Source: Solirubrobacterales bacterium
GTDB taxonomy: Bacteria; Actinomycetota; Thermoleophilia; Solirubrobacterales; Solirubrobacteraceae
Reading direction: 5' to 3'
DNA: 19,527 nucleotides
Assembly (NCBI GenBank): GCA_003244035.1
Contig: QHBV01000201.1
Span: 1 to 19,527, forward strand
The notes under the pieces are model-generated. The model worked only from the letters and a program-made list of their open reading frames with translations, ran no database searches and was not told the origin of the DNA. Of this stretch, positions 13,765 to 19,527 are shown piece after piece (the first letter of the stretch is position 1; the number at the start of each line of letters is the position of its first letter). Both the position numbers and the translations under genes were made by a program.

Positions 13765-15105
13765 CTACCGCTCGAACGCGACCGACGTGCGGTACGTCGT
13801 GTAGCTGCGGTAGTCGCCGCGCAGCCACAGCAGCCCCATCGACCCCGAGGTCCATCCGCGCGGGACCACCGGACGCACGTTGTCCTTGCCGCCGCGCACG
13901 ACGACGGCGTGGCTCCAGCTCTGGCCACCGTCGGGAGTGTTCCAGCGCTCGATCTGGTAATGGCTGCGCACCTTGCGGGATAGGAACACGACCGACGGGT
14001 TCGAGTGGTCGAGGGTGATCCCGCCCGAGTACTCGTACTCGATCGTCCCGGGGCTGATCGAGGGGCCGGCGGAGGTGATCAAGTGCGAGCGCCAGCGCCC
14101 ACCCGTCCAGCGCGCGTACCAGTAATCGTGGTTGCGCCTCGAGGGGAACGTCGCATACACGATCACGGGGTGCTGGCCCGAGCCGATCGCCACATCCCAG
14201 ACCCACGCCGGAGCTCTGCCAGCGCGTGCGTTGTAGACGAGGTCAGCTTCCTTCGGGCGGATCGCCCGGCCGGCGAGCCGGGCGATCCGGCGACCGCCCG
14301 CGTGCCACAGCGCGCCGTCGCGGTACGCGGCGTAGTAGACGTTCGTGAGGACGTTGCGCGGATGTCCGTTGGTGAACGCGAGCCCGATCGCATCGTTGCC
14401 ATTGGAGTCGAACTTGACGTACGGCCGCTCGCCGTGGACCTCGATCAAATGGCGCGCGGGGCTCCAGTGCCCGTCGCGCGTGCGCGTGGCGTAGTCCGAG
14501 CCCCACTGCGCACCGCGCCAGAACAGGTACAGCTTGTCCCCTTCGGCGGGGAGGATGAGCGGGTTGGGATAGGTGAAGCCGAGCCGCCCGCGCAGCCCCG
14601 AGGGCACCCGCTGGACTGGTCCCCACGCGCTGATGTCCTCCGGACGCAGCGTCGTGCGGTAGTCCATCTCGGCGCCGTCGTGGCCCGAGTAGAAGACCGT
14701 CAGTCGCTTGTCGGGCTCGACCAGGATCGCGGGCGCCCCGTGGTCGTCGTGGTAGAGCCTTGCTAGCACGTGCGTGCGCATCGCACCCGTGGAGGTGGCG
14801 TACGCGCCGACCGTGACACGCCCGGACCAGTCGATCCAGCCGACGAAGGTCGCCTCGACAGGGCTTGCGACGTGCACGGCCCGGGGGTCCTGGAACCAGC
14901 ACCAGGAGCCGTGTCCCCAGGTCCCGATCCGGGCCGGCGCGGGATCGCCGACGGGCAGCGATGTCGGCGTCTGCGGGGCGGGCGGCGTCGCGTGCACCGG
15001 CGCGTGCGGGCGGCCGCTGCCGCCGCTGGCCAGCACCAGCATCGGGACGGTGACGATCACTCCCACCACCACCGCCACCACCAGCACCCATCGAAGCTCC
15101 TTCAT
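13765..15105 (-). CDS. Membrane-anchored BNR-repeat protein (sialidase-like propeller)
   Basis: This 446-residue protein starts with ATG at 15105, overlapping the mnmA stop (ATGA). Residues about 5-27 (LRWVLVVAVVVGVIVTVPMLVLA) form a signal anchor, followed by a Pro-rich linker to about 55. The remainder looks like a six-bladed beta-propeller of the BNR-repeat-containing family: WCWFQDPRAVHV, TFVGWIDWSGRVTVGAYA, HDDHGAPAILVEPDKRLTVFYSGHD, LGFTYPNPLIL, KLYLFWRG, and TPDGGQSWSHAVVV, a classic Asp-box-like turn (SxDxGxxW type). Related proteins are often annotated as putative glycosyl hydrolases or polysaccharide lyases acting outside the cell; no catalytic set can be assigned with confidence. 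The position between two tRNA-related genes is unusual and suggests an insertion into the mnmA-alaS run. Its codon use resembles its neighbours. Confidence 0.82.
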   Translation of the reverse strand: MKELRWVLVVAVVVGVIVTVPMLVLASGGSGRPHAPVHATPPAPQTPTSLPVGDPAPARIGTWGHGSWCWFQDPRAVHVASPVEATFVGWIDWSGRVTVGAYATSTGAMRTHVLARLYHDDHGAPAILVEPDKRLTVFYSGHDGAEMDYRTTLRPEDISAWGPVQRVPSGLRGRLGFTYPNPLILPAEGDKLYLFWRGAQWGSDYATRTRDGHWSPARHLIEVHGERPYVKFDSNGNDAIGLAFTNGHPRNVLTNVYYAAYRDGALWHAGGRRIARLAGRAIRPKEADLVYNARAGRAPAWVWDVAIGSGQHPVIVYATFPSRRNHDYWYARWTGGRWRSHLITSAGPSISPGTIEYEYSGGITLDHSNPSVVFLSRKVRSHYQIERWNTPDGGQSWSHAVVVRGGKDNVRPVVPRGWTSGSMGLLWLRGDYRSYTTYRTSVAFER

Positions 15106-16550
15106 CGCGCGATCGTCCCCCACCCGACCACCAGCTCCCCGTCCATCAGGCACGCGAGCTGGCCCGGCGCGGCCCCGTCGGCGGCGGCTTCGAGCTCGAT
15201 CGTCAAATCCGCGTGGGCCCCCGGCCCCGGATCGCCGAGCAGGCGCGCCGCGAGCGGTCGCGAGCGGTAGCGCAGCTTCACGTGGTCCACGCGCGCGCCG
15301 GCGCGGTGCAGCCGCACGCCGCGGAGCCTCACCCGGGACGCCGCCAACTGCTCGCGCGACCCGACCACCACGCGGTCCAGCTCGGCGTCCTTGGCCAGCA
15401 CGTACAGCGGCGCGCCGCCGCCGACGCGGATGCCACGGCGCTGACCGACGGTGAACCGGTGCTGGCCCCGATGGCGCCCCAGCGTTCTCCCCTCGCGATC
15501 GACGATCGCCCCAGGACGGTCGTCGATCCCGCCGTGGCGGGCGAGAAAGCGGGCACGGTCGGTGCCGGCGAGAAAGCACAGGTCCTGGGACTCGGCCCTG
15601 CTCGCGACCGACAGGCCAGCCGTGCGGGCCAGCTCCCTGACCGCCGGCTTTCTCAGCTCGCCGAGCGGGAAGCGCATCCGCGCCAGCGACGCGGGTGCGA
15701 GCGCCGCGAGCATGTACGTCTGATCCTTGGCCGGGTCGGCTGCTGCACGCAGCAGCGGTCCCGCGGCGTCATCGTCCTCGGCGGTGCGGGCGTAGTGGCC
15801 GGTCGCCAGCCGCTCGCACCCGAGCCGGTCCGCGAGCTCGAGCATCGCGTCGAGGCGAACGTGGCCATTGCAGCCGACGCACGGGTTCGGCGTCTCCCCC
15901 GCGGCGTAGCCGGCGATGAACGGCGCCACCACCCCCGCGCGGAACTCCGACCGCAGGTCGATCGTGAAGTGCGGCAGGCCGAGCGAGTGCGCCAGCGCGC
16001 GCGCCTGTGCGACCGCCGAAGCCGAGCAGCAGCTGCGCTCGCCGTCGTTCTCCGGGTCGGACCACAGCTCGAGTGTGACCGCCACGGCCTCGCCCGACTC
16101 CGCGCAGCGCAGCGCCGCGACCGCGCTGTCGACGCCGCCGCTGAGCGCAATCAGCGTGCGTCCCGCCGGTGGCGGCGTGAGCGCCGCGCGCCCGCGCGCC
16201 GCCGTACCCAGCGCTCGCGCGAGCGCGTCGGCGGCCAGCTCCGCGGCGTGCAGCTTCCCCGGGCTGAGGCCGCCGAGCTCCGCGGCGATCTCCCCCGCGC
16301 CGATGCGCGCGGCCTCGAGCAGCGGACGGCCCCGGGCCAGCGTGACCGCGGCACTGCCGGCCGCGGTCGCCGCGCCGCAGCCGTCCGCGTCGAACCCTGC
16401 ATCGGCGACGTGGTCGCCGTCCACGCTCAGCGAGAAGCGGATCCGGTCACCGCAGCGGCCGCCATCCGCGATGATTGAGAAGCCATCCGCGGGCCGACGA
16501 CCGAGACCCTGCGGGGAGGTCAGGTGGTGCTCGAAGGCAAGCGCGTCCAT
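15102..16550 (-). CDS. mnmA: tRNA-uridine 2-thiolase MnmA with N-terminal IscU/NifU-like domain
   Basis: This 482-residue fusion has two parts. Residues about 20-115 resemble the IscU/NifU Fe-S scaffold: GGRCGDRIRFSLSVDGDHVADAGF (Cys33), DGCGAATAAGSA (Cys58) and ELGGLSPGKLHAAELAADAL, where the usual HC pair is His101-Ala102, so one of three ligand cysteines is lost. Residues about 130-482 are MnmA, which thiolates U34 of Lys, Glu and Gln tRNAs: PP-loop SGGVDS (137-142), CCSASAVAQARALA, NPCVGCNGH (Cys224, catalytic Cys227), TGHYAR, KDQTYML, SQDLCFLAG (Cys325) and FTVGQRRGI. The CxxC plus distal Cys pattern could hold an Fe-S cluster. ATG at 16550 includes the whole IscU part; no stop or start context separates the domains. 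The gene is preceded by a 237-base gap and coupled to the BNR-repeat gene. Confidence 0.93.
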   Translation of the reverse strand: MDALAFEHHLTSPQGLGRRPADGFSIIADGGRCGDRIRFSLSVDGDHVADAGFDADGCGAATAAGSAAVTLARGRPLLEAARIGAGEIAAELGGLSPGKLHAAELAADALARALGTAARGRAALTPPPAGRTLIALSGGVDSAVAALRCAESGEAVAVTLELWSDPENDGERSCCSASAVAQARALAHSLGLPHFTIDLRSEFRAGVVAPFIAGYAAGETPNPCVGCNGHVRLDAMLELADRLGCERLATGHYARTAEDDDAAGPLLRAAADPAKDQTYMLAALAPASLARMRFPLGELRKPAVRELARTAGLSVASRAESQDLCFLAGTDRARFLARHGGIDDRPGAIVDREGRTLGRHRGQHRFTVGQRRGIRVGGGAPLYVLAKDAELDRVVVGSREQLAASRVRLRGVRLHRAGARVDHVKLRYRSRPLAARLLGDPGPGAHADLTIELEAAADGAAPGQLACLMDGELVVGWGTIAR

Positions 16551-16711
16551 CCCGGCGAGGATAGACGCGGCCTAGACGGTACGACTCGCCAGAGCGCCTG
16601 GAGCGCCGCCCCGCGCGTGAGCCAGGGCCGACTCTCACTCGCTGGTCAACGGCTCTGCTGCGACGGGACGCCGCACCCGGCTATTGCGGAACGGGGGGGC
16701 AAAGGTCCCCC
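16551..16711 (-). promoter_or_regulatory. mnmA: mnmA upstream region, weak promoter-like site
   Basis: No gene is seen between aspS and mnmA. Read on the minus strand, a TTGACC that could serve as a -35 box lies at 16649-16644; 17 bases on there is only a poor -10 (CCTGGC). A G7 run (16693-16699) faces C5 (16707-16711), giving a short GC hairpin. No clear ribosome site precedes the ATG at 16550. A promoter is expected here because a terminator closes the upstream operon, but its exact place is not certain. Confidence 0.3.
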
Positions 16712-16751
16712 GGGGTGTCGGCGTAGAAATTGTTGAGACACTTCTGACCCC
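16712..16751. other. A+T-richer hairpin segment of foreign look
   Basis: This stretch stands out from its surroundings by its lower G+C (TAGAAATTGTTGAGACACTT). Its ends pair: GGGGT (16712-16716) with ACCCC (16747-16751), and GTC (16717-16719) with GAC (16737-16739). It could be a leader-RNA hairpin of mnmA, or a leftover end of an insertion sequence, since short A+T-richer motifs with GTTGAGACA are the kind of thing found at transposon ends. No transposase frame is nearby. Confidence 0.35.
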
Positions 16752-16776
16752 AAAACCAGGCGGCCGCCAGGCCGCC
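16751..16776 (-). terminator. Intrinsic terminator of the hisS-aspS operon
   Basis: On the minus strand, just after the aspS stop, GGCGGCC and GGCCGCC (16776-16770 and 16765-16759) form a perfect 7-base stem with a TGGC loop, followed by TGGTTTTG. The stem is GC-rich and sits 12 bases after the TAG, as expected for a Rho-independent terminator, although the U run is short. Confidence 0.7.
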
Positions 16777-16787
16777 CCATAAGAAAC

Positions 16788-18554
16788 CTAGATCGGCCGT
16801 AGCCCCAGCTCGCGCAGCTGGCCGGGATCGACCGGCGCCGGCGCTCCGGTCAGGGGATCGGCCCCGCTGGCGGCCTTGGGGAACGCGATCACCTCCCGGA
16901 TCGACTCGATTCCCGCGAGCGCCGCGACGATCCTGTCGATTCCCATCGCAATCCCGCCGTGCGGCGGCGCGCCGTAGCGAAGCGCGTCGAGCAGGAAGCC
17001 GAAGCGCGCCTGCGCCTCCGCCGCCCCGATCCCGAGCAGCTCGAACACGCGCTCTTGGACCTCACGCTGGTGGATGCGGATCGAGCCGCCACCGATCTCC
17101 GCGCCGTCGAGCACGAGGTCGTATGCGCGGGAGGTCAGGCTCCCGGGGTCATCGAGATCGCCCACCGGCGCAGTGAAGGGGTGATGGGCCGCGTCCCAGC
17201 GCTGCCCGCCGGCGGCCTGGAAGAAGGCCGGGAACTCGACCACCCAGAGGATGTCGTGGCGGCCGGCCGGGATCAGGTGCAAGCGCCGGGCGAGCTCCAT
17301 CCGCAGCGCGCTCAGCGCCTGGCCCGCGGTGCTCGGCTGGTCGGCGACGATCAGCAGCAGGTCGCCCGGATTCGCCCGCAATCGCTCGGTCACGGCGGCG
17401 ATCTCCCGCTCGGTCAGGAACTTGGCGATCGGCGAGCGCCAGCGGGGATCCCCGTCCTGTACGAACGCCCACACGAGCCCCTTGGCGCCGTGGCGCTTGG
17501 CCAGCTCGGTGAGCGCGTCGAGCTCCGAGCGCGGCAGCTCACGCGCGCCGGCGTTGATCCCCTTGACCACGCCGCCGGCGCCCAGCACCGAAGCGAACAC
17601 CTTGAACTGCGTCTGCGCGAGCGCATCGCCGAGGTCTGCCAGCTCTAGCCCGAAGCGCGTGTCGGGCCGGTCGATCCCGAACCGCTCGACGGCCTCCGCG
17701 AAGGTCATTCGCGGCCATGGCGGCGGCGGCACGTCGAAGCCCTCGCGCTCGAATACGGCGCCCATCACCGCCTCCATGCACTCGATCACGTCGTCCTCTG
17801 TAACAAAGGCCAGCTCGAGGTCGAGCTGGGTGAACTCGGGCTGGCGGTCCGCGCGCGAGTCCTCGTCGCGAAAGCACCTGGCGATCTGGTAGTAGCGCTC
17901 GAGCCCGCCGATCATCAACAGCTGCTTGAACAGCTGCGGGGACTGCGGCAGCGCGTAGAAGGAGCCGGGTGCGATCCGCGCCGGCACGAGGTAGTCGCGG
18001 GCGCCCTCGGGGGTCGAGCGCGTCAGGCACGGCGTCTCGATCTCGAGGAAGTCCCGCGCGTTCAGGACCTCCCTGATGGTGGTAATCACGCGGTGGCGGA
18101 GCGCGAGCGTCGCCTGCATGGCGGGGCGTCGGAGGTCCAGCGCGCGATGCCCCAGCCGCAGCGCTTCGTCGACCGCGACGTCCTCGTCGAGGGGGAACGG
18201 CGGCGTGTCGGCGTCGGCGAGCAGCGCCGCTTGCTCGACGCTCAGCTCGACCTCGCCGGTCTTCAGCGCCGGGTTGACGTTCTCGGGATCGCGGCGAGTG
18301 ACGATGCCGGCGGCCGTGATCACGTCCTCGGCGCGGAGCCGGTGGGCGGTCGCATGGGCCTCGGGCGCGGCGTCGGGGTGAAAGACGAGCTGCACGATCC
18401 CCGAGCGATCACGGACATCGATGAAGATCAAACCGCCGTGGTCGCGGCGGCGGTGCACCCATCCGGCGACCCGTGCCTGCGTGCCCGCGCGCTCCGCAGT
18501 CAGGTGGCCGCACCACGAGTCGCGGTAGCCGTTGGGACGGGGCGCGAGCTTCAC
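16788..18554 (-). CDS. aspS: Aspartyl-tRNA synthetase, probably non-discriminating (Asp/Asn)
   Basis: This 588-residue protein is a bacterial-type AspRS. The N-terminal OB-fold (about 1-110) contains AGWVHRRRDHGGLIFIDVRD; the catalytic core contains RSTPEGARDYLVP, FYALPQSPQLFKQLLM, motif 2 YYQIARCFRDEDSRADRQPEFTQ, the bacterial GAD insertion (about 290-410), EIGGGSIRIHQREVQ, and motif 3 GGIAMGIDRIVAAL. In the WVHRRRDHGG segment the position that separates the two types is His39; Leu is typical of discriminating enzymes and His of non-discriminating ones, which also charge tRNA-Asn with Asp for GatCAB. This suggests an indirect Asn-tRNA route. The start is GTG at 18554, overlapping the hisS stop (GTGA). 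The gene is followed by the terminator at 16751-16776. hisS-aspS pairing is common in bacteria. Confidence 0.97.
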   Translation of the reverse strand: MKLAPRPNGYRDSWCGHLTAERAGTQARVAGWVHRRRDHGGLIFIDVRDRSGIVQLVFHPDAAPEAHATAHRLRAEDVITAAGIVTRRDPENVNPALKTGEVELSVEQAALLADADTPPFPLDEDVAVDEALRLGHRALDLRRPAMQATLALRHRVITTIREVLNARDFLEIETPCLTRSTPEGARDYLVPARIAPGSFYALPQSPQLFKQLLMIGGLERYYQIARCFRDEDSRADRQPEFTQLDLELAFVTEDDVIECMEAVMGAVFEREGFDVPPPPWPRMTFAEAVERFGIDRPDTRFGLELADLGDALAQTQFKVFASVLGAGGVVKGINAGARELPRSELDALTELAKRHGAKGLVWAFVQDGDPRWRSPIAKFLTEREIAAVTERLRANPGDLLLIVADQPSTAGQALSALRMELARRLHLIPAGRHDILWVVEFPAFFQAAGGQRWDAAHHPFTAPVGDLDDPGSLTSRAYDLVLDGAEIGGGSIRIHQREVQERVFELLGIGAAEAQARFGFLLDALRYGAPPHGGIAMGIDRIVAALAGIESIREVIAFPKAASGADPLTGAPAPVDPGQLRELGLRPI

Positions 18555-19527
18555 GACAACCTGCTTCCCCGCAGGATCGCAGGGATCACGGCGGCGGGGG
18601 CGAGCTCGCGCTGCTCGCCGGACTGCATCTCCTTGAGCGAGATCGTCCGCTGCTCCGGGCTCGCGCCTGCGTGGTCGCCCACGATCGCGACATAGCGGGC
18701 GCCGAGGCGGTCGGCGTGCTTGAGCTGGCCCTTGAGTGAGCGGCCGGCGAGCTCGAGCTGGGCCGCCAGCCCCGCCCTTCGCGCCTCGCGCGCGAGCTCG
18801 AAGGCGGTGCGGGCGGCCTCGCGGTCCGGGGCGCGGTCGGGGTGCGGGCCGCGCGCGACGAACAGGTCCACCAGCTCCGCCGGCACCGGCTGCTCGCCGG
18901 CGGCCAGCAGCATCCGCTCGATCCCCGCTGCCCAGCCGCAGGCGGGCGCCGGCGGGCCGTCGAGCTGCTCGAGCAGGCGGTCGTAGCGTCCGCCCCCACC
19001 GACTCCGGACTGCGCTCCGAGCGCCTGGCTGGATACCTCGAATACGGTGCGGGTGTAGTAGTCCAGACCGCGAACGAGCGTCGGGTCGAGCTCGTAGGTG
19101 ACGCCGGACTCGTCGAGCAGCGCCCGCACGGCCGCGAAGTGCTCGGCGTCCTCGCCGGTCAGGCGGTCGAGCAGCTTTGGCGCCTGCCTCATCGTCTCCT
19201 TCGTGCGCGGGTCCGTGGAGTCGAACGCTCGCAGTGGGTTGGCGCCGATCCGGTCGCGCACGTCGGCCGAGAGCTCCTGCTCGTGCGCGTGCAGGTACGC
19301 GGTCAGCTCCTCGCGATACCGCGCCCGCGTTTCGGGCGTGCCGAGGCTGGCGAGGTGGAGCCGCGTGCTCGTCACACCGAGCGCGTCCAGCAACTCCACC
19401 AGCAGTACGATCAGCTCGGCGTCGGTCTCGGGGGCGGCCGACCCGATCGCCTCCGCCCCCACCTGCCAGAACTGACGGTAGCGGCCCCTCTGCGGCGCCT
19501 CTGCGCGAAAGAAGCTCGACAGGTACC
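18551..19527 (-). CDS. hisS: Histidyl-tRNA synthetase, 5' part outside the window
   Basis: The frame is open to the right edge, so the N terminus (roughly the first 100 residues) is missing; about 324 residues are visible. Motif 2 is at the very edge (FFRAEAPQRGRYRQFWQ), followed by VGAEAIGS, the histidine-specific motif LVRGLDYYTRTVFEV, GGGGRYDRLLEQLDG, motif 3 GWAAGIERMLL, and a C-terminal anticodon-binding domain (DLFVARG, ARRAGLAAQLELAGRSLKGQLKHADRLGARYVAIVG, TISLKEMQSGEQ). It is an ordinary class II HisRS. An internal ATG-like reading at 19462 is really GTG within the VGAEAIGS strand and is not the start. The stop overlaps aspS, so the two are co-translated. Confidence 0.97.
   Translation of the reverse strand, partial: YLSSFFRAEAPQRGRYRQFWQVGAEAIGSAAPETDAELIVLLVELLDALGVTSTRLHLASLGTPETRARYREELTAYLHAHEQELSADVRDRIGANPLRAFDSTDPRTKETMRQAPKLLDRLTGEDAEHFAAVRALLDESGVTYELDPTLVRGLDYYTRTVFEVSSQALGAQSGVGGGGRYDRLLEQLDGPPAPACGWAAGIERMLLAAGEQPVPAELVDLFVARGPHPDRAPDREAARTAFELAREARRAGLAAQLELAGRSLKGQLKHADRLGARYVAIVGDHAGASPEQRTISLKEMQSGEQRELAPAAVIPAILRGSRLS

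Noticed and set aside
11517..14018. Very long plus-strand open frame (over 800 codons) opposite alaS
   Set aside because: It is antisense to a fully recognisable AlaRS; its translation is Arg/Gly/Glu-rich without any family motif. Long antisense frames are normal in high-GC coding DNA with strong third-position bias.
15106..15579. N-terminal extension of the BNR-repeat protein
   Set aside because: Arg-rich shadow of mnmA; the signal anchor begins right after the ATG at 15105.
15213..16478. Plus-strand open frame opposite mnmA
   Set aside because: Antisense shadow of a gene with all MnmA motifs; no independent start context or homology.
16551..16787. tRNA or other known RNA gene between aspS and mnmA
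   Set aside because: I looked for a cloverleaf or TψC-like GTTCGANNC sequence and saw none; only short hairpins and the terminator are supported.
1..19527. CRISPR array, prophage, integrase or complete IS element
   Set aside because: No regular direct repeats with unique spacers, no transposase, integrase or phage structural motifs were seen on either strand.

Overview
The window looks like a chromosomal segment from a high-GC Gram-positive bacterium. Base composition is strongly G+C rich, GTG starts are common, and genes are packed with 1-16 base overlaps. The gene order, the domain fusions and the residue style suggest Actinomycetota, probably class Thermoleophilia (Solirubrobacterales/Gaiellales-like). 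That placement is inference. Almost everything is on the minus strand and is ordinary core metabolism and translation; no phage, conjugative or defence island is visible.

Reading in the direction of transcription (right to left): hisS (cut by the right edge) and aspS are coupled by a GTGA overlap and followed by a good intrinsic terminator (16751-16776). A 237-base gap with hairpins follows. Then comes mnmA, which carries an extra N-terminal IscU/NifU-like domain, coupled by ATGA to a membrane-anchored BNR-repeat protein, and then alaS. After a 162-base gap holding imperfect repeats, a long block runs ruvX, mltG, a possible 36-residue ORF, aroE, an O-methyltransferase, a 59-residue double-CxxC protein, aroC, an aroK-aroB fusion, aroQ, pepQ, a truncated mazF remnant, efp and nusB. 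Most of these junctions overlap or are only a few bases apart, so one long polycistronic unit is likely.

At the left end the only plus-strand gene, a lipoprotein of the acid phosphatase/phosphoesterase family, converges on nusB with a 78-base coding overlap. It diverges from a CpsB/YwqE-like PHP-domain phosphatase with only 36 bases between starts.

Functionally the block holds five shikimate-pathway activities in four genes: AroB, AroQ, AroE, AroK and AroC (aroF/G and aroA are not here). It also holds tRNA charging and modification (HisRS, AspRS, AlaRS, MnmA), EF-P, NusB, RuvX and the peptidoglycan enzyme MltG. The most notable items are the IscU-MnmA fusion that has lost one of three ligand cysteines, the mazF fragment between pepQ and efp, the intergenic repeats before ruvX, the Glu-Pro repeat in MltG, and the conserved-looking small zinc-site protein inside the aro cluster.
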